Below are positions 48,701 to 59,669 of a stretch of 64,000 nt of DNA, piece after piece; within the stretch, counting starts at the first letter, position 1; every line of letters starts with the position of its first letter. Origin of the DNA: Halichondria panicea (taxonomy: Eukaryota > Porifera > Demospongiae > Suberitida > Halichondriidae). The DNA is taken from the NCBI RefSeq assembly GCF_963675165.1, contig NC_087393.1, positions 4,706,202 to 4,770,201 on the forward strand, in the 5' to 3' direction. The position numbers and the translations under genes were made by a program. Below the pieces are notes generated by a model. The model ran no database searches, was not told the DNA's origin, and saw nothing but the letters and a program-made list of their open reading frames with translations.

Positions 48701-51700
48701 CACTCATGTTCCTGTAGTAGACTGAGGCCACAGTGACTGGTCTAGTTCCAATACCCATCATCCTCACTAACTCAGTGGGCACTCGGATGGAGCTGTTGGT
48801 TGTTTCAATACTAGTGAAGTATGAGTCGTCGTTCCCATCTTGTTCTACCTCTTGGACTATCAGTTCTGTACAAAACGTGCACACAGTAATGAACACACAA
48901 CTACGTATGGTACAATTAAGAGAGTCTTTAGGACCTGTTGAAGTGAAACATGTGTATATTGTAACACTCTTTATATGAGATTAAAAGTAGGAGCACTAAA
49001 GAAACGAACATTTCCTGTTTACAGCTACAAACATTATCTTATTAATGTGTTTATATAGCTACACTTGAACAAAGAAAGGAAATATGAGTTGTGATGGCAT
49101 GTACATCGTACGTTTCGCACAATAACCACCTCTCTAATCCATACCAATATTTGATGTCCTAAGGCCGTCTTCATTCAGAGCAAGCACATTAAATGCCAGC
49201 TGCTCAATGGTAGCAAGCAGTGTACTCCCGACAATGGCGCTGGACTGTAGTGTGTGTGTGTATGAGTGGGCTTGTATGAGGAGGAGGGAGGTTGTACACT
49301 AAATAGGTAAATGGTCCATGTCACGGAATTATGTTAAATTACACACACATACCTGATTAGTGTTCAGTGATTGATTCAGCAAGTCATCACTCACTTCCAA
49401 AACATCCTATAATAAATGCTGACAAATGCATTCAGTTGTTGACACAACGGGACTCACCTGACCGAACTGTTGGCTGTCATTGATACTTCTCGCCCGATTT
49501 ACCATGTCACTGAGCAGATACATAACAGCTCTCCGGTCAACAGCTTCTGGACCCTTCCTCCTCACCAAGTCTCGTAGAGAAGTAGCTGCTTGACTAGGAG
49601 GCTAATTGGAGATAGAATTTTTTTACTAATTATGAGTGTATGTAAGGCATGAGAGTAACAATTCCCACAAGATTAGAATGTGACTTACTGTTTGCAGGAT
49701 GGCTCTCAAGTCGTCATTTTCATTTATCTAAGGCAGAATGACAATCAAAAAACATGCAAATTTCGCATTGCACTTACCATGCTTGAAACATTTGAGATAG
49801 CAGATTCTAACTCTTCGTCCAAGGATAAATCAATATCCGAGGTAGTTGACGTCACCTCTTCTGCAGTTGTCATATCCGAGATAGTTGACGTCACCTCTTC
49901 TGCAGTTGTTATATCCGAGGTAGTTGACGTCACCTCTTCTGCAGTTGTTATATCCGAGGTAGTTGATGTCACCTCTTCTGCAGTTGTTATATCCGAGGTA
50001 GTTGGTGTCACCTCTTCTGCAGTTGTTATATCCGAGGTAGTTGATGTCACCTCTTCTGCAGTTGTTATATCCGAGATAGTTGGTGTCACCTCTTCTGCAG
50101 TTGTTATATCCGAGGTAGTTGACGTCACCTCTTCTGCAGTTGTCATATCCGAGGTAGTTGACGTCACCTCTTCTGCAGTTGTCATATCCGAGGTAGTTGG
50201 CATCACCTCTTCTGCAGTTGTCATATCCGAGGTCACCTCTTCTTCAGTTGATGTGGTACCCATTGATGTAGGCTTAATGTTTGATTCTGAATAGCAGACA
50301 TTGAAAACAGTTGCATTTGAGTGATTGTCCTTTGATAGTTGACGGGACTTTTCTGCCCTTGAATTGTTGGTAGAAATTCCTTTAAACGATTCCAAGAATT
50401 GAGTGATGTTCAGTGGGACTGTAGTTGCTATGCGACTAGCTTTCGTCTTATTCAGCTCACAGCCAAAGGTTGTACATTTGAGACCAAACATTATCTTGTG
50501 ATCATCAGAACCACCAGAGCACTCAGTAGATATGCCACCATTTCTGATCTCTATATTCCAATTATTTGAGCTGTACGAGTGTATCAGAATCTTATACATT
50601 TAAATATATAGCAAACTACCTCAAATTTCCATCAAATCCATCCTCCAGTAGACTGATGCTGATTTCATTCACAATCAAGCTAATAGACACATTGTCCAAT
50701 GTCACTACGTCTCTTTTTCTATCATGTGTAAAAGAAACGTATTGCAGCCATCTTATCTGTAGTCCATCTCTGAGATAGTCATCTCCGCACACACTTATCC
50801 GGAATGACTGAACTCCACTACAATTATAATAAGGAACATCATAGTCTCTGATTCGGATCGTAGGATCATTAGTTGGTAATCTATTGTGGTACACTAGAGG
50901 AATCCAAGTGCCGTCTCTGTCCCAGTTGCCTAGCGATACCTCTATACCCTCATTATCATTAACGACGTCAATCTTGTCACAGCCATCTGGGGCGAAATCC
51001 AACACATATGACAGCTCTCTATACGTGTAGGAGAACATACTGTAAACACAGTCTATATAATAATTAGACACTGTTTAGGGGACGTTTCTACATGATTTAG
51101 AAGCCCAAAGGGCTGGTTGTAGTATCCCTAACACAGTGAGGGTTCTACTAGCCCTGAGGACTTCTAGAAACTTCCTAAACAGTGTCTAAGCATTTTAGAT
51201 CTATAGCAACCATGAGTATTTAGCCAATCATGTTCTTATCTAATCTTTGCTACATGATTTTTTAAGTGAAGTACATGATTTTCTAAGTAAGTACTAGCCT
51301 CCTTCACAAGGCCTGGAATCGAGGCTAAGTAAGTACATGATTTCTATGTTGGATAGAACACTTCCTTTAGCCAATCAGATTGCAGTATTTATAGCAAACA
51401 TGATCTAAAGTCATGAATGTGCAGATATAAGAAACACTAGCTCACATTCTTGGGTTACTGGTTTCACAATTCATCGGTGGTGGTTGCTTATCAACAAGAA
51501 CTGAACCATTGACTATCACATTACATCCCCTTGTTTTGCCATTATCCAGCCTAACAGGGCGGGACACCACACCCCTTGGTTCCCCTGCGCTACCATTACA
51601 GAACTGCAGAGGACCGATACCATTTCTTCTGAGTCGTCGACTGGTGTTAGTGTAACAGCTTCTTGTTCTGCATTATAAGTATAATGTAAAGTGTAAAGAT

Positions 51701-51902
51701 GATACATCGACTTACTCGTTAAGGAGATCAAAGTAACTATTATCATCAAATATAACCAGCAGTTTACGGATTTCCCAGCAGTTGCACAATCCACCGCCAT
51801 GTTCTGGCTGTACTATTCTCAGCTGCACATAATTAACGCTGTCTTGATCAGAACTTTGATTCGAACTTTGTAGAGTATGTCCAGTTACATTATAGTCAGC
51901 AT
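45763..51902 (-). CDS. Adhesion GPCR copy 6, lacks exon 1 (signal peptide)
   Basis: Exons 2 to 19 are present: exon 2 starts at 51902, stalk exon 5 49778-50570 with ten 13-residue units, GPS/TM1 exon 12 47830-48069, tail exon 18 starts at 46082, last exon ends 45763. Exon 1, with start codon and signal peptide, is absent: intron 1 sequence stops near 51930 and is replaced by an unrelated insert. Without a new first exon the product could not reach the secretory pathway normally, so it is probably non-functional or served by an unidentified upstream exon. Exon 11 lost its normal donor through a two-base insertion but has a substitute six bases on, in frame. Intron 3 contains a 126-bp foldback element. 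I saw no frameshift in the coding exons. Confidence 0.85.
49830..50240 (-). repeat. 39-bp coding minisatellite in copy 6, ten units
   Basis: Units of SD(M/I)TTAEEVTSTT, more uniform than in copy 5. It runs directly into SDIDLSLDEELES, so the SS(I/N)QV anchor seen in copies 5 and 7 has been lost. Confidence 0.93.
51064..51189. mobile_element. 126-bp foldback MITE in intron 3 of copy 6
   Basis: Begins TTAGACACTGTTTAGG and ends with the complementary CCTAAACAGTGTCTAA; the interior is also an imperfect palindrome (GGGCTGGTTGTAGTA against TTCTACTAGCCCT), so the whole element can form one hairpin. The other copies lack it in this intron. Adjacent sequence to about 51420 is also extra relative to other copies and includes an AGCCTCG-family hairpin. 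Confidence 0.75.
51296..51326. repeat. Short hairpin, AGCCTCG family
   Basis: 31 bp starting AGCCTCC and ending GGCCTGGAATCGAGGCT; a very reduced relative of the elements at 534-615 and 10792-10845. Confidence 0.35.
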
Positions 51903-51930
51903 CTGTATAATTATTATATAGATAGTATGT

Positions 51931-52872
51931 TTATCTCTTTCCTTGGCAATCTGTTGTAGAAATTACAACAATGGGTAAGGAATCGTTATGATGAATTAGA
52001 TGAAGTTGTATGTGAGCTCCTCCCTGACAAACAAACTGTAGTCTAGGTAACCGCCTTATCAGTCAAGTAGGCTAAAAATCTGTGTCCTTTGATGTAAGCT
52101 TTGATGTCTCTTTGTGCATATGTAGTTATAAAAAAAAAAAAAAAAAAAAAGAAACCTTTGACTAGCTAGGAAGAGTAGCAGCAGTAGGCAGCAGTAGTAG
52201 TAGCAGTGCAAGCAGGACTAGACTAGATTAAAAAGTTGGTGGAAAGAATAACTGACCGTTTGGACGTCACCTGGCTGCCAGACTTTCATCTGGACTCTTC
52301 CCCCTGAGTAGCTGGCCTTTCTCTAAGCCACAAAACTGAGCAAGAAGCTGAAGAAGCAGCTAGACAGAGACATGTACCTAGCCTTGAGAATTGGGAGGCG
52401 TGGCTCAACTAGTTAGCCCAGCCCAGAGGAATTGTTACCGTGGGTACTGAACAACCGTAGAAGTAGGGCTACCCCTGGCTTTACTGAATTAACTAGCTGT
52501 GTCTGCTGTCTAGTTGGACCAGATTTAGCTAGATAATGGGGTAGAGAATAGTTGAGCGGTGCTGTGTGTAGCTTGAACTGTACTGGCTGGCAAGAATCTA
52601 GTAAGCACCCTATGCACTGATAACTCGTCAGAATGGAGGGTATGTTCTAGGGATCTGGACAGCTGTACATCCAAAGGAGCCAGGGAGTGCCAATCATCTT
52701 CTCCCAGTCTCTGACACGCTAAACAAAAGGAGCTAGAACTGGGAGTCCCAGCTAGAATTGCTAGCCGGATCTAGACTAATAGAATGACTTGGAGGCGTGG
52801 TGAGGCCGGATCCACACTAATTGATCGACCTAAAGACGCTCCTGTTCCAGATTTCACGAATGGCAAGGAAAG
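51931..52872. other. Insert at the broken copy 6/copy 7 junction
   Basis: This segment matches no other part of the array. It replaces exon 1 and promoter of copy 6 together with exons 18-19 and 3' flank of copy 7. Near-identical inverted 12-mers lie at its two edges: CTTTCCTTGGCA (51937-51948) and TGGCAAGGAAAG (52861-52872), one mismatch. A run of 21 A lies at 52130-52150, preceded by a UTR-like stretch, which suggests a retrocopied fragment inside or next to the insert. No long ORF is seen. Confidence 0.6.
52130..52150 (+). repeat. Poly(A) tract, 21 bases
   Basis: Uninterrupted A21 after GTAGTTAT. Such a tract suits the 3' end of a retroposed sequence (51931-52150), though no target-site duplication is evident. 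Confidence 0.6.
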
Positions 52873-52874
52873 GG

Positions 52875-55800
52875 TTAAGCTGATAAAATTAAAACCTGAT
52901 TATTACAGTCACCCTTGGCAGTATAGAATGACTGGTTCACAAGAAAGTGATTGTGTGAACTCACTGAACTGCTGTTGTTTCTGAATGACAAGTCACTAAA
53001 GTAACTGCTGAGAATGTCAGACTCTGCCACTTTAACCCTCCACCATTTTGAGTAGGCCTCCCTCACTTGCTTAGAGAGGGGCACAAATATGACGAAGATG
53101 GCCACTCCTTGGAAGGCAATAAAGATTGTGAAGATGTACGCCAGCGGGAAAAGAGCAGGGACCTCGAACACTAGAAGACCTGTATCAATGTTTGCATGTG
53201 CTTATTATGTCACATGACGAACTTTCTATTCAAGTATAGGCTCACCAATGATCCATGTCAGACCCATGATGGTTACCAAGGAAACTGAAGACTTTAACCA
53301 ATATCTACGTAAGTGTACAAATGAAAAAGTTCGTTAATGTGCCTTATGAATACAGAAAACAAAGTATGCGAAACAATTAATTAGCATACTTTGTTCTCTG
53401 TATTCTGTTCTTGTGCGTCTGCTTCTTTGCATGTCTGTTCATGATCACTAGTGCCATGATGAAGAAGCCAATATTTGCCAAAATAACCAACACAACTGGT
53501 ACAATGAATGTCTGTATGAAGTAGCCATGAGGGTTCAACCAGCAGCTGCAAGATACAACACTTGAAACACACAGTGAACCCCCTAAATGTAGACTCAATG
53601 AAATAAGGAACCTGATAGAAGCACATTGAAAATAGACCCTTTATATAGGAAATGTCAATAAACAGACACTTTCTAACTCAACCATAGAAAATCAGGACAC
53701 AGAACATGGCACAATTCAATTCCTTGCCGGCATGTACTCTAATCCTGTATAACCTCTTAAGTGCACTCACACAGCGATCTGTTGGGTGGTGGTCTCATTG
53801 TCTTGAGTGCTGTTACTGACTTGTACATAGCCATAGCCATAGTCTGCCTCAGGGTACAGAGTAAAGCCCAGGGGAACACAGAGACCCATGTACAGTAGAG
53901 GGGCACCTGCAAATACAAATTAACTTAAAACGTTTACGTACGCAGCTACATTGACTATATAGGAAGCGTTAAATTAAGAACTTACCATAACTGAAAATTG
54001 TGAAGCCCATTATGTATCTCTTCTGATTTTTGACAAAGACTTTGACGAGGGCCACATACAAGACCACCCCCTCCATGAGCATCCACATGAAGGACACCAG
54101 GAACAAGTAGTGCATGAGAATTGCTACCGTCCGACAACCAGGATCCACCACACCCCCTCCGTGAGGGGTTACCCCACTCACAAACATCAGCTGTGCCAGA
54201 ATTAGACTCACACACAAGTTGATGTGGATGTAGTTACGCATGCTCCAGAGAGACCTGCACAACACACACAATAAGCTAGTAGCCTCGTTCAAAGACCACA
54301 TTTTCTCTAATTGCTATGGCTAACACAATAGAAAGTTCAGTTAATTATTGGTCAGAAACAGAACAGAGCTACAGCATTAACATTTTTATAAAACTGAACC
54401 TCTATAAAGGAAGCTGTCTGAACCACATAGTTACCTTAGGTATACCAATGCTAGAATGGTTGCTAGCATGGCTAGTACAGAGAGTGATACACCGATGTAG
54501 CCAATCACTTCCAGTACGAATGCATGTACACCTCCCACTATGGGCTGAGAGCTGAGGAGAATGGCAAAGTTGGTGAGATGTGTGCATTCGCACACAGTGT
54601 GTGTGGAGTTAGAGAGACTGTCATTTCTCTCACAGTCCCTAGTATTCCATCTTCCATTGATTAGCCGAGAGTCACTGCATGAAATAAGAATGCATTTATT
54701 AATTGCAATTGTCGAACACAGCTTCCAAAAATATCATGCAAGGTTGAAAGCAAAGTTATAGTGCACTCGACAGTGCTATTACCTACCTTCCTCGTTTGAA
54801 CTCCCAGAAAACACACTTCATTTCACCGCTATCCTATAATAAGGAACAGAGAAACCACTTTATATGAAAGCACCGCGGGTGCTGATGCCTGGGTGCCTTG
54901 GTGGAGGTGTCAAAGCTACATAACATAAAGCTACTAGCAAGAGCTCATTATATCATGATGAACATTTTTGCATAAATTTTGCTGCATGGGAATCGCAGAG
55001 AAACTAAAAGAGTGGGTAATCATCAACCCATGATTGTTGTAAAAACGATTGATGCCAAAAGTCCAAGTCTAAAATGAGTGGCTGCATCAACAGAACCTTG
55101 CAGCTCTCTTCTCACTCTTGCAGCTACCAATAGCTAGCGTTCTAGTGCAGAGCTAACTACTAAGTAGAGTAGCAACACTCCATAGACAAGTTTTTCTATG
55201 CACTCTTCTGAAAAGGCTGCAATGGCATTCCAAGTAAGCAAAACTAGGCATAACTCGAGAACAAAGCATTATTTTGCAAATCCAAATCCAAGAAAACGTG
55301 ACTAGAAGCCTATAGAAACTCTTACTTACACTTCATTGATCCTTGAGCAGCTGTAGCAGTCTACACACATACACACACAAACACACTACCGTATACCTCG
55401 CTTCTTGTGATAATGAGCACATTGCATGGGGAGCCCATTTATAGAGGGCCTTAGGGTAGTTCAATTTATACACACTTATATTGCAGTTGGCCTTTTTAGG
55501 GGTGGCCTCAAAAGTGGGTTTCCACTGTAGGTAGCTGTACAAATGCTTCAGTTATCCCGGAGGGAGGGGAGGGGAATACAGGGATCACCCCCTCTCCTCG
55601 TTAACACTAGCCTGGTTACCAGCTTACCTGCGCCAACTGTGAGGAGTGTTTCAGTGTGACAATGACTGGCTGACTAAGCTTAATGTTGGCTGTGTCACAG
55701 ATCTTGTCCCCACACTGCAGACTGGTGGAGACCACTGGAGATGCTAACACAGTGTCCCTCTCTCCAGGCAGAGTCCCGGGCAGCAGTCCACTCATGTTCC

Positions 55801-58800
55801 TGTAGTAGACTGAGGCCAGAGTGACTGGTCCAGTTACATTACCCATCATCCTCACTAACTCAGTGGGCACTCGGATGGAGCCGTTGGTTGTTTCAATACC
55901 AGTGAAGTATGAGTTGTCGTTCCCATCTTGTTCTACTTCTTGGACTATCAGTTCTGTAGAACATTATTGCAAAACGTGCATACAGTAATATGGTACAATT
56001 GTATAAGAATCTCTTTGAGAACCTGTGAACTGAAGCATGCATGCATGTATAATTATAACACCTTTTATGAGATGAATCTGGAAAGTACTAAACTAACGTA
56101 CATTTCCTGTTTACAGCTACACTAAACTACATGCAGCTGCAACAACTATTGTAACGAAAGGTAAGTGATAGCATGTACATCGTACGTTTCGCACAATAGC
56201 CATCTCTCTAACCCATACCAATATTTGATGTCCTAAGGCCGTCTTTAGTCGGAGTGAGCACATTAAATGCCAGCTGCTCAATGGTAGCAAGCAGTGTACT
56301 CCCGACAATGGCGCTGGACTGTAGTGTGTGTGTGCATGAGTGGGCTTGTATGAGGAGGAGGGAGGTTGTACAAATTCCAAGACAGACATGCACCATTTAT
56401 GGTAAATGGTGAATACACACATGAACATTTATGGTAAATGGTGCATGTATTGGAATTACACACACACATGAACACACCTGAGTAGTGTTCAGTGATTGTT
56501 CCAGCAAGTTATCACTCACTTCCAAAACATCCTATAATAAATGCTTACAACGGCATTCAGTTATTGACACAACATCTGTACTCACTTGACCAAACTGTTG
56601 GCTGTCATTGATACCTCTCGCCCGATTTACCATGTCACTGAGCAGATACACAACAGCTCTCCTCTCAACAGGTTTTGGACCCTTCCTCACAAAGTCTCGT
56701 AGAGAAGTAGCTGCTTGACTAGGAGGCTAATTGGAGATAGAATTTCTTCACTAATTATGAGTGTATGTAAGGCATGAGAGTAACAATTCCCACAAGATTA
56801 GAATGTGACTTACTTTTTTCTTGATGGCTCTCAATTTTTCACTTCCATTTATCTAAGGCAGGATGACAATCAAAAAACATGCAAAGTTCGCATTGTACTT
56901 ACAATGCTTGAAGTATCTGAGATAGCAGATTTTAACTCTTCGGCCAAGGATGTAGATGTAGATGGAGCTGTTGACGCCACTTGAATGGAACTTGTTGACA
57001 TCACATCTTCTGCAGTTGTCATATCCGAGATAGTTGTCATCACCTCTTCTGCAGTTGTCATATCCGAGGTTGTCATATCCGAGATAGTTGTCGTCACCTC
57101 TTCTGCAGTTGTCATATCCGAGATAGTTGTCGTCACCTCTTCTGCAGTTGTCATATCCGAGATAGTTGGCGTCACCTCTTCTGCAGTTGTCATGTCCGAG
57201 GTAGTTGTCGTCACCTCTTCTGCAGTTGTCATGTCCGAGGTAGTTGGCGTCACCTCTCCTACAGTTGTTATATCCGAGGTAGTTGTCATCACCTCTTCTG
57301 CCGTTGTTATATACGAGATAGTTGTCATCACCTCTTTTGCAGTTGTCATATCCGAGATAGTTGTCGTCACCTCTTCTGCAGTTGTCATATCCGAGATAGT
57401 TGGCGTCACCTCTTCTGCAGTTGTCATGTCCGAGGTAGTTGTCGTCACCTCTTCTGCAGTTGTCATATCCGAGGTAGTTGGCGTCACCTCTTCTGCAGTT
57501 GTCATGTCCGAGGTAGTTGGCGTCACCTCTCCTACAGTTGTCATGTCCGAGGTTGTCATATCCGAGGTAGTTGGCATCAACTCTTCTGCAGTTGTCATGT
57601 CCGAGGTAGTTGGCGTCACCTCTTCTGCAGTTGTCATATCCGAGATAGTTGTCGTCACCTCTTCTGCAGTTGTCATATCTGAAATAGTTAGCGTCACCTC
57701 TTCTGCAGTTGTCATGTCCGAGGTAGTTGGCGTCACCTCTCCTACAGTTGTCATATCCGAGGTTGTCATGTCCGAGGTAGTTGGCCTCACCTCTTCTGCA
57801 GTTGTCATGTCCGAGGTAGTTGACGTCACCTCTTCTGCAATTGTCATATCCGAGGTAGTTGTCGTCACCTCTTCTGCAGTTGTCATATCCGAGGTAGTTG
57901 GCGTCACCTCTTCTGCAGTTGTCATGTCCGAGGTAGTTGACGTCACCTCTTCTGCAATTGTCATATCCGAGGTAGTTGTCGTCACCTCTTCTGCAGTTGT
58001 CATATCCGAGGTAGTTGGCGTCACCTCTTCTGCAGTTGTCATATCTGAGGTAGTTGACGTCACCTCTTCTGCAGTTGTCATGTCCGAGGTAGTTGGCGTC
58101 ACCTCTTCTGCAGTTGTAATATCCGAGGTCACCTTTTCTTCAGTTGATGTGGCACCCATTGATGTAGGATTAATGATCTGTTCTGGATAGCAGATATTGA
58201 CAATAGTTGTATTTGGCTGATTGTTTGGAAATGGTTCGGAGGAGCTTAAGAGTTGAGTGATGTTCAGTGGGATTGTAGTTGCTATGCGACTAGCGTCTGT
58301 TCTGTTAAGCTCACAGCCGAAGGTTGTACAGTTGAGACCAAACACTATCTTGTGACCATCAGAGTCACCAGAGCAGTCAGTAGATACGCCACCGTTTCTG
58401 ATCTCTTTATTCCAATTTGTTGAGCTGTACGTATATGTATGAGTGTATCAGAATTTTATAGAGCTTAGTTCAAAATAAATACCTCAAATGTCCATCCTCC
58501 AGTAGACTGATGCTGGTTTCATTCACAATCAAGCTAATAGACACATTGTCCAGTGTCACTACGTCTCTCTTTATACCTGTGTATAAAAAAACCTGTTGCA
58601 GCCATCTTATCTGCAGTCCATCTCTGAGATAGTCATCTCCGCACACACTTATCTTGAATGACTGAACTCCACTACAATTATAGTAAGGAACCTCATAGTC
58701 TCTGATTCGGATCGTAGGACCATTAGTTGGTAATATATTGTGGTACACTAGAGGAATCCAATCACCGTCTCTGTCCCAGTTGCCTAGCGATACCTCTATA

Positions 58801-59669
58801 CCCTCATTACTGCTTTCAATCTCGTCACAGCCATCTGGAGTCAAATCCAGCACATATGACAGCTCTCTGTGTAAGAGAACATACTGTAAAATTACGCACA
58901 GTGATAGACGTGCAGAAGAACACACACTCACATTCTTGGGTTACTGGTTTCGCAATTCATCGGTGGTGGTTGCTTATCAACAAGAGCTGAACCATTGACT
59001 ACCTTTAAACATTCTCTTGTTTGGCCATTATTCTGCAGCCTAACAGGGCGGAACACCACACCCCTTGGTTCCCCTGCGCTACCTCCACAGAATTGTAGAG
59101 TACCAGTTCCATTTCTTGTGAGTTGACTGTCGTTGCATATGCTTTCTCTACATTCAATACATTTGTAAGTATAACATCAAGATAATGCTATTGACTCACT
59201 CAGTAAGGAGATCAAAGTACCTATTTCCATCAAATGTAACCAGCAGTTTGTTGATTTCCCAGCAGTTGCACAATCCACCGCCATGTTCTGGCTGTACTAT
59301 TCTCAGCTGCACAGCATCAATGTTGTCTTGATTAGAACTTTGTAGAGTATGTCCAGTTACATTATAGTCAGCATCTGAAGATAGTATGTGTATATCATGT
59401 ACTGTAAGTAGGATAGATCATTTACCAGTAGTCATTGTTTCAAGAGTGCTCCACTGGTCAGGTATTAAATTTCCTGTTTTCCACTCCAGCCATCGATACT
59501 CCACTCTCACAAATGCAGGACCAGGGTAAGTCAACCCAGTGCTACAGTTGAGGGGTGAGTTACTTCTTAGAGTTATCTTGAGTGACAAGTTAGAACATCT
59601 TGCTCCTTGAAAGAACAGTACAATACTGCAAGCCAGCACTAACACTGCAAGTTGTCTCCTAGTCTGCAT
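52875..59669 (-). CDS. Adhesion GPCR copy 7, 28-unit stalk, C-terminal exons lost
   Basis: Exons 1 to 17 are present: exon 1 59426-59669, 2 59200-59374, stalk 5 56903-58424 (the longest), GPS/TM1 12 54435-54674, TM7 exon 17 ends at 52965. Signal peptide MQTRRQLAVLVLACSIVLFF. The stalk has 28 units of the SDMTTAEEVTPTT type, making this the longest receptor. All 7TM landmarks are kept. The usual tail exon 18 and last exon 19 are gone: intron 17 runs about 90 bp beyond the donor and meets the foreign insert. If the donor is not used, translation continues through VSSHNHFLVNQSFYTAKG and stops at 52875, giving a short novel tail. Intron 10 carries the large insert that copies 2-4 have in intron 11. 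Confidence 0.88.
54867..55410. mobile_element. Insert in intron 10 of copy 7, homologous to 16400-16960
   Basis: Comparison with copy 8 (plus-strand ACCACTTTCTATAATGAGCAC, near 63361) shows the sequence was added between ACCACTTTATATG and ATAATGAGCAC. The interior matches the intron 11 insert of copies 2-4 (GGTGCTGATGCC near the left, CCGTATACCTCGCTT near the right). Confidence 0.55.
56990..58140 (-). repeat. 39-bp coding minisatellite in copy 7, 28 units
   Basis: Units of SDMTTAEEV(T/R/M)(P/T/S)T(T/I). Higher-order structure is visible: blocks beginning with a doubled SDMTTSDMTTVGEV recur (near 57550 and 57750), and the series TPTT, TTTT, TPTI, TTTI repeats. Because 39 is divisible by three, all six frames tend to stay open, which produces a false 401-codon plus-strand ORF. 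Confidence 0.93.

Noticed and set aside
49680..50294. 204-codon plus-strand ORF
   Set aside because: Same artefact, antisense to the copy 6 stalk array.
52380..52450. tRNA-like A-box (GGCGTGGCTCAACTAG) suggesting a SINE
   Set aside because: No convincing B-box at the right distance and no clear cloverleaf.
51902..52965. Fusion transcript of copy 7 exon 17 to copy 6 exon 2
   Set aside because: Exon 17 ends in phase 0 and exon 2 starts in phase 1, so joining them shifts the frame.
56985..58190. 401-codon plus-strand ORF rich in SEVVGVTSSAVV
   Set aside because: Antisense of the 39-bp stalk array in copy 7. The repeat length is divisible by three, so several frames stay open. No splice, start or homology support.
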